The notes under the pieces are model-generated. The model saw only the letters and a program-made list of their open reading frames with translations. It was not told the DNA's origin and did not search any database. A program made the position numbers and the translations under genes. This document shows positions 32,863 through 43,183 of a stretch of DNA of 64,000 nucleotides, piece by piece. Source of the DNA: JADJEI01 sp035328465 (lineage in GTDB: Bacteria > Bacteroidota > Ignavibacteria > Ignavibacteriales > Ignavibacteriaceae); assembly GCA_035328465.1 (NCBI GenBank), contig DAOLIQ010000001.1:1-64000 (forward strand), written 5' to 3'. The number at the start of each line of letters is the position of its first letter. The stretch's first letter is position 1.

Positions 32863-35635
32863 CTTTTATTTTAGTGTCAGTTAACTTGTTGAGTGCTTTT
32901 AATTCCTCAACAGTGGTTCTGTTATTTTTTGCAATAACATAAAGTGATTCACCTTTAAGAACTGTGTGATAAACTGATTGGGAGTTAATTATTTTCTCGG
33001 TGCCAACTGTGTTTTCAGTAATTCTCTTACCAGAGATTTTTAGATTTTGTCCACTTGTTATTTTATCGCCTGAAAGACCGTTCCAGCTTTTTAATTCATT
33101 AACTGATACTCCGAAACGATTAGCAATCGAGAGCAAGTTATCACCACTTCGGACTTTGTAGGTTGATCCATTATTTGAATAAGTTTCATTCTCTGAAACA
33201 TCATTAACACCTACATCCGAATAAATTTTAAGAGTTTTTCCAGCTAAGATTTTATTGCTTCCAAGTTTGTTCCACTTTTTAATATCAGCAATCGAGACAT
33301 GATATTTATCGGCAATTTCCCCAATGGAATCACCAGCTTTAACTTTATAGTAATTAATATTTGAATTAGTTTTAGTAGTGTTGTCGCCTAATGAGGTAAC
33401 ACTTTCACCTGTGTAAATTTTTAGTGTTTGTCCACTACGTATTGTGTTACTACTTAAGTTATTCCATTTCTTAACAAAGGCCACTGACGTACCAAATTTT
33501 TCAGCAATTTCACCGATAGTATCACCTTTTTTAACTCTATACTTATAAACACTATTCTTTTTAGTAACAGTTGTTTCATTATCTGATATTAGATTTGAAG
33601 GTGTATCAGAAAAGATTTTCAATTTATTACCGGCTAAAATTTTATTACCCGAAATATTATTCCATTCACGAAGGTCATCAATTTTTACATTATACTTCCC
33701 GGCAATTGATTTAAGAGTTTCACCTCTTAAAACTTTGTGATACACATAAGAGTTTTTGGTTTTGTTAACATTCGTTACGGTAATATTCTTCTCTGTGGAA
33801 GATTGAACATCAAGACTAGAATAAAATTCTTTTTTGGATGAAGGGACATAAACAGTAAGTTTTTGTCCGACATTTATCTTTGAAGTGTAAGGGATATTAT
33901 TCCAGTTTCGTAAATCGCTTACACGGGTGTCAAAAATATCAGCCAATCCGAGCAGGCTGTCATTTTTTTTCACGGTATAAGTTACGGCGACTAAATCAGT
34001 AGGGACAACACTTTCAGAAATTTCTGATTCAGTTGAATCAACTTCATTGTTACCAAAATTATTATCTTCACTAATGTTATCCTCGAAATTAGTACTTATG
34101 GTTTCAGATTCTGATTTATTCAGATTCACATAAGGAGAAATATATTCATCACTCGTGTTTATTGTATTGTTATTATTTTCATTTGCCGTTTCAATATCAG
34201 TATTGTAAGCAATATTGTCTTCGGATAAATTTGTTAAAACCGGAATTCTAAGTTTTACACCCTTGTACAATTTTGATTTAGAAGAAATATTGTTAACCTC
34301 AGCAAGATCATATTTCGAAACGCCATATTTATTAGCAATCTTGGTTAGTGTTTCACCTTTTTTAACAACATGAACTAAATACGTTTTGCGAGCAGACTCA
34401 GGAATATTAGTAAGATTTGAAGCGAAAGAATTCAAAGAACTGGTTGGTATTTTTAATGGATAACCGCCCGAATAATTGTTTGGAGTGCTGTATTGTGTTA
34501 GTTCAGGGTTCATATCCATTAAAGTTTCAACATCAATTCCAGCGCATTTGGAAAGGTAATTCATATCCACAGCTCCGTCAACTTTATAGGTTGTGTAATC
34601 ATATGGAGTCTGATATTCAATATTACTAAAACCATATTTTTCTGGATCCATTGCAATCAGGCAAACAGCAATATAAGTAGGTACGTAACTTCGGGTTTCC
34701 TTGGGAAGATACTCTCTGATCCCCCAAAAATCATTTCTACCTGATTTGTTTATAGCTTTCACAATCCTTCCCTCTCCCGCATTATAAGAGGCTAATGCAA
34801 GATACCAATCCCCTAAAGAATTATATAAATCTCTGAGATGCCTTGCAGCTGCACGAGTTGATTTTTCCGGGTCTCTTCTTTCATCATAATAGAAATCGGT
34901 TTCAAGTCCATAAAGCTGTCCAGTAGATTTAATGAATTGCCAAAGCCCAACAGCACTTGCCCAGGAACGAGCAGTTGGATTTAGTCCACTTTCCACCATG
35001 CTCAAATAGATTAACTGTTTGGGAACCTGTTCCTCTTCAAAAATTCTAGACATCATGGGAAAATACTTACCTGAACGTGCAAGCCAGTTTTCCATGTGTT
35101 TTCTTCCCTTACCCGTAAAATATGTAACCCATTGATCTACATAAGAATTTACTTCCAATGGAATATCAGCTGGAATTACAACCGGTCTGTTAACTTTTTC
35201 CACTTCCTCAACAAGCTGAATTTCTGGTACTTCTTTACCAAGCCATTCTTCAAGTGCTGCGAAAGAAGCATCAGATGGAAGTTCGGTTAATCCATCAACA
35301 TACTTTTTATAGTCTTCGAGGATGGAATTCTGCAATTCATTGTAAGCTTCATTAGCATCAATGCCGGGATAGTAACTGACATTATTAATGATTCTTAAAG
35401 CAGATTCATAGTTGGAAATTGCTTCTGAGGGACTGTTGAGTTCCTGCTTGTTTAAAGCAATAATATAATATTGGCGGGCTTGTTCTAACATTTCAGAAAC
35501 GATTCCAACTTTGGTAAAGTTCGAGTCGTTACTGTTAGTTTTTACTTCCTTGGTAATTTCCTGATTTGCTCCACACGCACTAAGCAGTAAAGCAAATAAG
35601 GAAATCACCCCAACGAACAGTAAGAGTTTCTTCAT
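32837..35635 (-). CDS. Lipoprotein lytic transglycosylase with seven LysM domains (MltD-like)
   Basis: The 932-residue protein has a lipoprotein signal ending in LLSAC (Cys21). A helical region (about 40-140) precedes a lytic transglycosylase SLT domain, with the catalytic Glu215 in MVESGLNP, then [12 protein letters not shown] and [12 protein letters not shown]. From about 420 to the end are seven LysM repeats, each of the form [16 protein letters not shown]...WNN...G..LKI, spaced by Ser/Asn/Thr-rich linkers. It cleaves and binds peptidoglycan, probably anchored in the outer membrane facing the periplasm. Typical MltD has two or three LysM units, so seven is unusually many. AAGGAG stands five bases before the ATG. 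Confidence 0.93.
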   Translation of the reverse strand: MKKLLLFVGVISLFALLLSACGANQEITKEVKTNSNDSNFTKVGIVSEMLEQARQYYIIALNKQELNSPSEAISNYESALRIINNVSYYPGIDANEAYNELQNSILEDYKKYVDGLTELPSDASFAALEEWLGKEVPEIQLVEEVEKVNRPVVIPADIPLEVNSYVDQWVTYFTGKGRKHMENWLARSGKYFPMMSRIFEEEQVPKQLIYLSMVESGLNPTARSWASAVGLWQFIKSTGQLYGLETDFYYDERRDPEKSTRAAARHLRDLYNSLGDWYLALASYNAGEGRIVKAINKSGRNDFWGIREYLPKETRSYVPTYIAVCLIAMDPEKYGFSNIEYQTPYDYTTYKVDGAVDMNYLSKCAGIDVETLMDMNPELTQYSTPNNYSGGYPLKIPTSSLNSFASNLTNIPESARKTYLVHVVKKGETLTKIANKYGVSKYDLAEVNNISSKSKLYKGVKLRIPVLTNLSEDNIAYNTDIETANENNNNTINTSDEYISPYVNLNKSESETISTNFEDNISEDNNFGNNEVDSTESEISESVVPTDLVAVTYTVKKNDSLLGLADIFDTRVSDLRNWNNIPYTSKINVGQKLTVYVPSSKKEFYSSLDVQSSTEKNITVTNVNKTKNSYVYHKVLRGETLKSIAGKYNVKIDDLREWNNISGNKILAGNKLKIFSDTPSNLISDNETTVTKKNSVYKYRVKKGDTIGEIAEKFGTSVAFVKKWNNLSSNTIRSGQTLKIYTGESVTSLGDNTTKTNSNINYYKVKAGDSIGEIADKYHVSIADIKKWNKLGSNKILAGKTLKIYSDVGVNDVSENETYSNNGSTYKVRSGDNLLSIANRFGVSVNELKSWNGLSGDKITSGQNLKISGKRITENTVGTEKIINSQSVYHTVLKGESLYVIAKNNRTTVEELKALNKLTDTKIKVGQKIKIK

Positions 35636-35665
35636 AGTATCTCCTTATTTAACAAATTGTTATGC

Positions 35666-35694
35666 AATATAAGTCTTGAACCAAAGTGAATCAA
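35666..35694 (-). promoter_or_regulatory. Candidate sigma-70-type promoter of the transglycosylase gene
   Basis: On the minus strand TTGATT (35694-35689), a 17-base spacer and TATATT (35671-35666) stand about 30 bases upstream of the ATG. Spacing is ideal and both boxes are close to consensus, but no experimental evidence exists. Confidence 0.4.
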
Positions 35695-35754
35695 GTAAAA
35701 ATTCACCAAATTAACCTAACTCAAAGTACAATAAGAGTTTGACTTATAAGTTTA

Positions 35755-37299
35755 TCAGAGTGGAATGTTTGAGTGTTTTTTCTTTGGGTTTTTATCAACT
35801 TTTGATTTAAGCAAGGTAAACGCATTTATCAATTTTATTTTCGTTTCGGATGGTTCAATAATATCATCAATATAGCCGTACTCGGCGGCAATGTAAGGAT
35901 TTGCAAATTTATCAACGTACTGTTCAAGCTTTTTTTGCATTTCTTTTACAGGATCTTTGGAGCTAGAAATTTCTTTTTTAAAAATTATTTCAACCGCTCC
36001 TTTAGGACCCATAACAGCGATTTCAGCAGAAGGCCAAGCAAAATTAAAATCTCCACGGATATGTTTAGAATTCATAACATCGTAGGCTCCACCGTATGCT
36101 TTACGGGTGATTACTGTTACTTTGGGGACTGTAGCTTCACAAAATGCGAATAATAATTTTGCTCCATGCTTGATAATTCCATGCCATTCCTGCTCGGTGC
36201 CTGGTAAAAAGCCTGGAACATCAACTAACACCAATAAAGGGATATTAAATGCATCACAAAATCTTACAAACCTTGCAGCTTTTACGGAAGCATTTATATC
36301 TAATACGCCAGCTAGAACTTCAGGTTGATTTGCAATTATTCCGACAGATAATCCTCCGATTCTACCAAAACCAACGATAATATTCTCAGCAAATTCTGCG
36401 TGAATTTCAAAAAAGTCTGCATTATCAACAAGTAGGTTAATAATTTCTTTCATATTGTACGGCTTATTCGGACTATCTGGAATTATATGATTCAACCTTT
36501 CATCGGGAGAGATCGTAGATGAATCAAAATTAATTTCCAGCGGACGATCCATAAAATTGAGAGGTAAATACCCTACCAATCTTCTTACTGCTTTTAATGC
36601 ATCAATTTCATTTTCATAAATACAATGTGCCACTCCACTTTTGGAGGCATGAGTCTCTGCCCCTCCCAATTCCTCAAATGAAACGTCCTCATGGGTTACA
36701 GTTCTTACAACATTTGGGCCAGTAACAAACATGTGACTTGTATTTTTAATCATAAAAATAAAGTCGGTTATTGCTGGAGAATACACTGCACCCCCCGCAC
36801 AAGGACCAAGTATTACAGAAATTTGTGGAATTACTCCAGAGGCAAGAGTATTAGCAAGAAAGATATCTGCATAACCACCGAGACTCATTACCCCTTCCTG
36901 AATTCGTGCACCACCTGAATCATTAAGTCCAATTACCGGAACCCCGGCTTTCATTGCCATACTCATTATCTTCATTATTTTTCCCGCATGTGTTTCGGAT
37001 AATGACCCTCCGAATACTGTAAAATCCTGGCTAAAAAGTGCAATTGATCTTCCATTTATTCTGGCAAACCCTGTTACAACGCCATCGCCTGGATAATGAA
37101 TTTTATCCAATCCGAAATCAACTGCCCGATGTTTTACAAACATATCTATTTCATCAAAGCTGCCTTCATCAACAAGTAGTTCTATTCTTTCGCGGGCAGT
37201 GAATTTACCTTTTTTATGCTGACTTTCAATTCTCTCACTTCCCCCTCCTAAAAGCGCTTTATTCTTTAACTCTTTGAGTTTATCCAGTTTGTCTTTCAT
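35755..37299 (-). CDS. Acyl-CoA carboxylase carboxyltransferase subunit (propionyl-/methylmalonyl-CoA type)
   Basis: The 514-residue protein belongs to the biotin-dependent carboxyltransferase family (PccB/MmdA). It has the two crotonase-like halves. The N-terminal half carries [14 protein letters not shown] (about 128-141) and [12 protein letters not shown] (about 165-176). The C-terminal half carries [14 protein letters not shown] (about 341-354) and [10 protein letters not shown] (about 385-394). It moves carboxyl groups between carboxybiotin and propionyl-CoA or acetyl-CoA. No biotin carrier or biotin carboxylase gene adjoins it, so whether it acts as a propionyl-CoA carboxylase or a sodium-pumping methylmalonyl-CoA decarboxylase cannot be settled. 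It follows the ABC pair by 20 bases. Confidence 0.9.
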   Translation of the reverse strand: MKDKLDKLKELKNKALLGGGSERIESQHKKGKFTARERIELLVDEGSFDEIDMFVKHRAVDFGLDKIHYPGDGVVTGFARINGRSIALFSQDFTVFGGSLSETHAGKIMKIMSMAMKAGVPVIGLNDSGGARIQEGVMSLGGYADIFLANTLASGVIPQISVILGPCAGGAVYSPAITDFIFMIKNTSHMFVTGPNVVRTVTHEDVSFEELGGAETHASKSGVAHCIYENEIDALKAVRRLVGYLPLNFMDRPLEINFDSSTISPDERLNHIIPDSPNKPYNMKEIINLLVDNADFFEIHAEFAENIIVGFGRIGGLSVGIIANQPEVLAGVLDINASVKAARFVRFCDAFNIPLLVLVDVPGFLPGTEQEWHGIIKHGAKLLFAFCEATVPKVTVITRKAYGGAYDVMNSKHIRGDFNFAWPSAEIAVMGPKGAVEIIFKKEISSSKDPVKEMQKKLEQYVDKFANPYIAAEYGYIDDIIEPSETKIKLINAFTLLKSKVDKNPKKKHSNIPL

Positions 37300-37319
37300 T
37301 GGTTTATTAGATTATACTT

Positions 37320-38126
37320 TTAAATTGAAAAATTTATGATTTCAAGATTCTTTTTTGCGGCAAATCTATTTTGTATTTCCATAATAATTTTCTTTGTGTA
37401 CTCATTAATATCTGGCCAGGCCGAAATTTTTGATCTATCAATTTCTAGTGAATCAAATATTAAGCCTGGATTTTTCTGCATCATATAAACCATATCAGAA
37501 AAATGAATTGATTCTAAAATATTTGTAGTAGCTAAAATAAAATTTACCTTTGTGTTGGATTTAATATCCTGAAGGACCTGATAAACTTCTGAACGCAACG
37601 AACTTGTGAAATTTCTAAACGGTTCATCTAATAAAATGAAATCAGGATTCGTGATTAAAGCATTGCCAATCGATATTCTAAAAATAAAGCCTTTGCTTTT
37701 GCTATTCGGAATGTGATCTTCATAACCATTTAAGCCAACAAGGTCAATAATGTTTTGTATATCAGAGTTACTCTTTTTTCCAGTATAACGGCTATTCTCT
37801 ATTGTAAATTCAATATTCTTTTTCACCGAAAGCCAGGATAAGTAATTCTTATGTTCATTTATCAAGACTGCCTTGGGTATTTGTGATATTCCTGAATCAT
37901 TGTAAAATTTTATTTGGCCTTTTGTAGGTGTAAGCGATCCAGAAATTATTTTTAGAAGGGTCGATTTACCTGAGCCAAATGGTGCAATAATGGAAGTGAA
38001 GGAATTCCGGTGACTATGTGATTTAATATCAATAGTAATATTTTCAAGAATTGATTTCTGAACGCCGGTACTAAGGGGAACGAAATAATCCACCCCCTCT
38101 AATTTTAGTTGAGTGATTTCATTCAT
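37320..38126 (-). CDS. ABC transporter ATP-binding protein with degenerate signature and H-loop
   Basis: The 268-residue ATPase resembles the nitrate/sulfonate/taurine (SsuB/TauB) group. Walker A (APFGSGKST, 48-56) and Walker B with its catalytic Glu (FILLDEPF, 163-170) are intact. Other elements are altered: the Q-loop Gln appears as Asn90 (INEH), the LSGGQ signature reads KSKGF (143-147), the D-loop lacks its SALD core (RNFTSS), and the H-loop His is Thr201 (LATTN). Binding of ATP is likely but normal hydrolysis is doubtful. It overlaps the permease gene by eight bases. No substrate-binding protein gene is adjacent. The frame is intact, so it is not an obvious pseudogene. Confidence 0.82.
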   Translation of the reverse strand: MNEITQLKLEGVDYFVPLSTGVQKSILENITIDIKSHSHRNSFTSIIAPFGSGKSTLLKIISGSLTPTKGQIKFYNDSGISQIPKAVLINEHKNYLSWLSVKKNIEFTIENSRYTGKKSNSDIQNIIDLVGLNGYEDHIPNSKSKGFIFRISIGNALITNPDFILLDEPFRNFTSSLRSEVYQVLQDIKSNTKVNFILATTNILESIHFSDMVYMMQKNPGLIFDSLEIDRSKISAWPDINEYTKKIIMEIQNRFAAKKNLEIINFSI

Positions 38127-38886
38127 AATCGTTCTGATAGTTAAAATTCTTAATCATAGCAGAATAAATTCTATCAACAAGTAGTATTATAGAGCCTAAA
38201 ATCAAAAGCAAGGCGACAGCGGCAGATAAATCTTTATACTCAACAATTTTTTTTAACATAACGCCTATGCCCTCTTTACCTATTAATATTTCATAAATTA
38301 TTAAAATCATCCACAAAACAAATTGGTAATTCTTTACATATTTAAGCAGCTTAGGCCTCAAAAGTTTTGAAATAATTTTATTTTGTATCACACCTTTTGA
38401 AAATCCAAATGATCTCATCGAATCAATAAAATTAGGATCAACTTTTTCCATCCCCCTTAAGTTTTTAATCGTAAATGCTGATGTCGAAATAGCAGAAGCA
38501 AAAATTATCTTAAACAAATAAAATTCTGAAAACCAGATGGTGGAGAAAATTAAAAAGCCAAATATCAGGAAAATCACATGACCTTTATTTCGTTCTCTAG
38601 CTAGATATTTAGACATCTTTTTATCAATCATTTTATTAGATAAAAAATTTGAGAATATTATTGCGATTAAAATTGATAAATATATACATCCAATAGTTGA
38701 AATAAGATTAAGAAGTAAATTATAATCATTCCAAAGGGAAGAGAACGATTCGAGAACTACTGATGGTTTGGGTACAAAATAATTTGTCGGAATGATAAAC
38801 TCAAATAAAATTATCCAAAGTACTAACGAAATGATAATTATTGAGTAATTCTTTGTTAGAAAATATTTTTTCCTATTCATCGTCAT
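38119..38886 (-). CDS. ABC transporter permease (SsuC/TauC-like, diverged)
   Basis: The 255-residue protein has about six membrane helices and a recognisable but weakened EAA loop at about 150-178 (DPNFIDSMRSFGFSKGVIQN), where E-A-A is replaced by D-S-M. The TNYFVPKPSVVLESF element near residue 33 is typical of SsuC-like permeases. It is coupled to the degenerate ATPase downstream. A solute-binding lipoprotein, which such systems need, is absent from the neighbourhood. Substrate is unknown. It may be an importer with a distant binding protein, or a repurposed pair. Confidence 0.8.
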   Translation of the reverse strand: MTMNRKKYFLTKNYSIIIISLVLWIILFEFIIPTNYFVPKPSVVLESFSSLWNDYNLLLNLISTIGCIYLSILIAIIFSNFLSNKMIDKKMSKYLARERNKGHVIFLIFGFLIFSTIWFSEFYLFKIIFASAISTSAFTIKNLRGMEKVDPNFIDSMRSFGFSKGVIQNKIISKLLRPKLLKYVKNYQFVLWMILIIYEILIGKEGIGVMLKKIVEYKDLSAAVALLLILGSIILLVDRIYSAMIKNFNYQNDYE

Positions 38887-38944
38887 ATTAAATTTTCAAT
38901 TATCAAATCGAATATATTGAACATTTTTAATAAACAGTACAATA

Positions 38945-39589
38945 TTAATTATTTAGAAACGTGTTGTTGAGTCTCTCAAAACCGATTGTACTTTCATTAC
39001 CATGTCCGGGATAAATTTTTATATCGTCTGATAAACTCATTAATTTATTTTTAATTGAATCCATTAGTTGATTATAATTTCCACCCCATAAATCAGTTCT
39101 ACCTATGCTATTCTGAAAAAGAACGTCCCCGGTAAAACAGATTTTTTCCTTTTCAAAATAGATGCAATATTCGTCAGGTGTATGCCCAGGAGTTGATAAA
39201 AAAATTAGTTTGTAATCTCCGATGACCAATTCTAATTTTTCGTTCAAAAAATGATCCGGTAAAGGGGGTGTTTCAATACTCAGGTCAAACATCTCTGCTT
39301 GTTTTTCTGCGTGATTCAGAAGAGGTAATTCACCTTCCGGCATATAAAATTCTACGGAATAGTTTTTTTTGATATAATTGCATCCAAGAATATGATCAAT
39401 ATGCGCGTGAGTTAGAATCATTGATTTGATTGAGAGATCATTTGAGCTAATCAAATCAGCAAGCCTTTTCTTTTCGGAGTCTGAAAAACAACCTGGATCA
39501 ATAATAATACTCTCTTTAGAAATTTCATCCCAAACAAGATAAGTATTTTCAGTAAAGGGATTAAAAATAAACTTTTGAATTTTAATCAT
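38945..39589 (-). CDS. MBL-fold hydrolase (glyoxalase II-like)
   Basis: The 214-residue soluble protein has the metallo-beta-lactamase-fold metal ligands THAHIDH (60-66), STPGHTPDEYCIYF (His about 136), FTGDVLFQNSIGRTD (about 152-166) and IYPGHG (about 195-200). The FTGDxLFxxSIGRTD signature places it with the YcbL/GloB-like group that hydrolyses thioesters such as S-lactoylglutathione or related adducts. The true substrate is uncertain, because glutathione is not a given in this phylum. It overlaps aroC by four bases. Confidence 0.88.
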   Translation of the reverse strand: MIKIQKFIFNPFTENTYLVWDEISKESIIIDPGCFSDSEKKRLADLISSNDLSIKSMILTHAHIDHILGCNYIKKNYSVEFYMPEGELPLLNHAEKQAEMFDLSIETPPLPDHFLNEKLELVIGDYKLIFLSTPGHTPDEYCIYFEKEKICFTGDVLFQNSIGRTDLWGGNYNQLMDSIKNKLMSLSDDIKIYPGHGNESTIGFERLNNTFLNN

Positions 39590-40803
39590 TTGTGTTTAGA
39601 TAAAAAATTTTTTTTAACATTTATAAAATTCTTGCTTAAATAATTCTGGTAATTCTCTGATGTTTCTTCGATGGAATCGCCGCCAAATTTTTGGAGAAAA
39701 TAATCCGCTAAAGTCCATGCAAGCATAGCTTCTGCAATCACTGAACAAGCCGGAACGGCTACAAAATCACTCCGCTCACGCCGCGCATCCGCACGCTTCA
39801 TATTTTTAAGATCAATACTGTGAATCGGTGTCATTAAAGTCGCAATCGGCTTCATTGCCGCACGAACAATTATTGGCAGCCCTGTCGAAACTCCCCCCTC
39901 AATTCCGCCGGCATTATTTGTCTTTCTTGAAAAGGATTTACCAGCAAGTATAATTTCATCATGAGATTCTGAACCATATTTATCAGCAGATAAAAAACCA
40001 CTGCCGATTGAAACAGCCTTAACGGCGTTGATAGACATAATAGAATGAGCAATTGCAGCATCCAGTTTCCTGTCATAATGAACAAAACTACCAAGACCGG
40101 CCGGAAGCCCGCTGGCAGCAACAATAAAATTACCCCCAAGCGTATCACCAAATTTTTTGGTCGATTTAATTTTCGCTATGATTTTTGCTTCCTGAGTTTT
40201 CTCCATCACACGTACCAAACTCTTATCAGCAATATCGGATAGTCTTGAAGCGATAAAACCTTTCTTCAAATTATTTTGAAGCAGTTTATTGTAAAGACTT
40301 CTACGCGGATAAATGCCACCAATACTTTCTACAAAACTTCCAACCGAAATACCGAAGTGGTTCAAAAATATTCTGGCTACAGATCCTGCAGCAACGCGCG
40401 CGGCCGTTTCTCTAGCACTTGACCGCTCGATTGAATTTCTAATATCATCATAATTATATTTTTGAGTTCCAACTAAATCTGCATGACCCGGTCTTGGAAT
40501 AGAAATCTTTTCGGTGATAGATTCATCATAAGGCGACATTCTGTCCTTCCAATTTTCCCAATCATAATTTTTTATTAAAAATGAAATAGGAGACCCGAGA
40601 GATTTTTTATTTTTGACTCCTGATAAAATTTCCACCGAGTCGGATTCAATTTTCATTCTCTGTCCTCTGCCATAGCCGGCTTGGCGTCTTTTCAATTGAT
40701 AATCAATAATTGATTTTTCAACAATCATATTAGAAGGAAAGCCTTCAACGATAGTAGTTAATGCTTTTCCATGAGATTCGCCGGCTGTTAAAAATCGTAT
40801 CAT
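39586..40803 (-). CDS. aroC: Chorismate synthase
   Basis: AroC converts EPSP to chorismate, using reduced FMN, at the end of the shikimate pathway. The 405 residues include GESHGKAL (8-15), RRQAGYGRGQRM (39-50), RPGHADLVG (about 103-111), ERSSARETAARVAAG (about 125-139) and GGIEGGVSTGLPI (about 290-302). These are the expected substrate and flavin loops. It is cotranscribed with the downstream MBL hydrolase. Its chorismate feeds pabBC elsewhere in this window. Confidence 0.96.
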   Translation of the reverse strand: MIRFLTAGESHGKALTTIVEGFPSNMIVEKSIIDYQLKRRQAGYGRGQRMKIESDSVEILSGVKNKKSLGSPISFLIKNYDWENWKDRMSPYDESITEKISIPRPGHADLVGTQKYNYDDIRNSIERSSARETAARVAAGSVARIFLNHFGISVGSFVESIGGIYPRRSLYNKLLQNNLKKGFIASRLSDIADKSLVRVMEKTQEAKIIAKIKSTKKFGDTLGGNFIVAASGLPAGLGSFVHYDRKLDAAIAHSIMSINAVKAVSIGSGFLSADKYGSESHDEIILAGKSFSRKTNNAGGIEGGVSTGLPIIVRAAMKPIATLMTPIHSIDLKNMKRADARRERSDFVAVPACSVIAEAMLAWTLADYFLQKFGGDSIEETSENYQNYLSKNFINVKKNFLSKHK

Positions 40804-40830
40804 ATTTTTTATAAGTTTTAAGCAAAGATA

Positions 40831-40857
40831 AAAAAAACGCCCGAATATTCGGGCGTT
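40831..40857 (-). terminator. Intrinsic terminator after the HtrA/DegP gene
   Basis: On the minus strand a perfect 22-base palindrome (40836-40857; core arms AACGCCCGAAT and ATTCGGGCGTT) is followed by an uninterrupted run of T. It stands about 30 bases after the DegP stop codon, so it ends that transcript and separates it from aroC. Confidence 0.93.
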
Positions 40858-40886
40858 AATGTTTGGAATAATAATTCGATTTGATC

Positions 40887-42374
40887 TTATTTAGGAATTT
40901 CCAACCCTACATAACGGGCGTTACCTTTTGAATCCAGTACCTTTAATAAAATTGCTTTGCCCTTTTTATTCTCAATTACATTTTGAAGATCATCAACAGA
41001 ATTTATCGTCTGCTTATCAGCTTCAACGATTACCAATCCTTCAAATAATTTTTGATCTTCAGCTTTAGAGAAAGGTTTTACATCAGCAATAAGTACACCG
41101 TTATCAATATTGTATTCTGTCTTTTCTTTACTGGAAAGATTTTTAGTGACCAGCCCTAACTCCTCAAAATTAATTGTTGAAGAATTAGATTCATTCTTTG
41201 AATCATTTTTTGACTTATCGGTTACAGGTTCAATCTTTGTATCGTTATCACGAGATTTAAGAACAACCTTTTTTTCTAACTCTTTTCCATCTCTAAAGAT
41301 TGTAAGCGTAACAGAAGATCCGGCTGATTTTGAAGCTACATAACTTTGTAATTCATTTGGCTGGTTAACTTCTCTCCCATCCACCTTGAGAATAACATCA
41401 CCGGCTTTAACATCAGAATTTTCTGCCGCACCCCCGGGAACAATTCCTTGTACAATAATTCCACGAGGTTTATCCATACCAAGAGATTTAGCAATTGCAT
41501 TATCGACTTCACCAATGTTAACTCCGATATATCCACGATTGACTTTTCCATTTGCAATTAAATCCTTGGCAACACTTTTTGCAAGATTAATTGGGATAGC
41601 AAATCCATACCCAATGTAAGTTCCGGTATTGCCGGCAGCTATTGCTGAATTTATTCCAACCACCGAACCAGAAAGATCAACTAAAGCACCCCCGCTGTTG
41701 CCTGGGTTTATCGCGGCGTCTGTTTGAATAAAATTTTCAACCCCATAACTATCTTTTATCAGTCCTAATTGCCCCCTGCCTATGGCACTAACAATTCCAG
41801 CCGTAACAGTGGAAGAAAGAGATAACGGATTACCAATAGCCATAACCCACTGCCCCACTTTTAGATTGTCTGAATCACCAAGATAAGCATCAGGTAGATT
41901 TTCAGCATCTATTTTAATAACTGCAAGGTCAGTAAGCGGATCAGTTCCAACTACAGTTGCGTCAAATGTCCTTTTATCGAAAAGCCCAACAGAAACTTGT
42001 TTTGCATTTTGAACAACATGGTTATTAGTAAGGATATATCCATCCTCTGATATAATAATTCCGCTTCCCGAACCTCTTTGTTCTGGCGGGACTTCATTAA
42101 ACGGAAAGAAGAAGAAATTGTCGTGCGGGTTATCTTTCGTTTCAGATATTACATTTATCTGTACTATGGTGGGGGTTACCTTTTCGGCAACTTCAATAAA
42201 TGCCTTACTAAAAGCCGTTGCGTCTGCATCAAGATTTACAGGTGGATATGCTGCGCCCAGATTTATATCTGAAAGTCCGGGGCGAATCCAACCAAAACCA
42301 GTGATAAGCAATGCGCCAAATATAATACCAATTGCAATGAGTGCTGCTGCACCAATCATTTTTTTTGATTTCAT
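40887..42374 (-). CDS. degP: HtrA/DegP (Do family) serine protease
   Basis: The 495-residue periplasmic protease is anchored or secreted by an N-terminal hydrophobic segment (about 7-28). The catalytic triad is His119 (TNNHVV), Asp149 (PLTDLAVI) and Ser227 (INPGNSGGA). Two PDZ domains follow (about 275-365, with GYIGVNIGEV, and about 400-495, with NGVLIADVKPFSKAED). It degrades or refolds misfolded envelope proteins. The gene stands alone between recO (59 bases upstream) and a strong terminator. Confidence 0.95.
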   Translation of the reverse strand: MKSKKMIGAAALIAIGIIFGALLITGFGWIRPGLSDINLGAAYPPVNLDADATAFSKAFIEVAEKVTPTIVQINVISETKDNPHDNFFFFPFNEVPPEQRGSGSGIIISEDGYILTNNHVVQNAKQVSVGLFDKRTFDATVVGTDPLTDLAVIKIDAENLPDAYLGDSDNLKVGQWVMAIGNPLSLSSTVTAGIVSAIGRGQLGLIKDSYGVENFIQTDAAINPGNSGGALVDLSGSVVGINSAIAAGNTGTYIGYGFAIPINLAKSVAKDLIANGKVNRGYIGVNIGEVDNAIAKSLGMDKPRGIIVQGIVPGGAAENSDVKAGDVILKVDGREVNQPNELQSYVASKSAGSSVTLTIFRDGKELEKKVVLKSRDNDTKIEPVTDKSKNDSKNESNSSTINFEELGLVTKNLSSKEKTEYNIDNGVLIADVKPFSKAEDQKLFEGLVIVEADKQTINSVDDLQNVIENKKGKAILLKVLDSKGNARYVGLEIPK

Positions 42375-42433
42375 TTTTTACCTTTTCTTTTATAACGATT
42401 ATCAGTTAATTAAACATAGTAAATATTTGATCG

Positions 42434-43183
42434 TTAAATACCTCTTAAATTACTTTTTATTGATTGAATTCCCTGAAAATCAGGTATGTGAAATTTCAAA
42501 TATTTTTCCATGAATGCAATTGCTTTTTTTGCTGTATCAATCTTCAAAGATTCAGTTTTTTTACTAAACTTTAGACATTGCAGATAGTTGAAAAGTTCCG
42601 CATCAATTTGATAGGAATTTTGATAATCAATTTTGCAATCCCCGCAAATAATGCCTGAATTAAAATTGAAGCCAAGCAATTGGTTACTCAGTAGATTCTT
42701 TCCACACACACTGCATTCATTTAATTGAACCTGGAAACCAATTTCTTCCAAAAAAAATAAAAAAAATCTTGAGAATAAAATTTCAGCAGCCTCGTCCGCT
42801 GAATTTAGTAGAGTCAGGATTCGAACAACGCCATTAAATAATTTATTGTGAAGTTCATTATCCGGAATTATTTTTTTGATTATTTCAACGACGGCAAACG
42901 CATAAATAATTTTATCATAGTCGTTTTTGATTCCCGGAAAATGATTTATCGAATCGGCATTGCTTAATAATTGTAACTCTCTGTTTTCTTTTTTGCAAAA
43001 AACTATGTTCAGGTAATTTGGGATATCAATCAAAGGTCCAATTCTATTCTTGGGATTTCTCCCGCCTTTTAATATCAAAGAAAACTTTCCAAAATCTCTG
43101 GTGAATAAATTGGTGATAATACTTGTATCACTAAAATCCATTTTACCTAATACTATGGCTTCAGTTTTTAATATTTCGCTCAT
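42434..43183 (-). CDS. recO: DNA repair protein RecO
   Basis: RecO helps load RecA on SSB-coated DNA in the RecFOR pathway. The 249 residues show an N-terminal OB fold (TEAIVLGKMDFSDTSIITNLFTRD in pieces, 7-30) and a helical C-terminal domain with a four-cysteine zinc site: CSVCG (about 157-161) and CGDC (about 180-183). The gene overlaps mtnA by four bases. Confidence 0.94.
   Translation of the reverse strand: MSEILKTEAIVLGKMDFSDTSIITNLFTRDFGKFSLILKGGRNPKNRIGPLIDIPNYLNIVFCKKENRELQLLSNADSINHFPGIKNDYDKIIYAFAVVEIIKKIIPDNELHNKLFNGVVRILTLLNSADEAAEILFSRFFLFFLEEIGFQVQLNECSVCGKNLLSNQLLGFNFNSGIICGDCKIDYQNSYQIDAELFNYLQCLKFSKKTESLKIDTAKKAIAFMEKYLKFHIPDFQGIQSIKSNLRGI

Noticed and set aside
33000..34350. 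Periodic direct repeats that could suggest a CRISPR-like array
   Set aside because: The periodicity is about 150-250 bases, is imperfect at DNA level and corresponds to LysM domains in frame within one protein.
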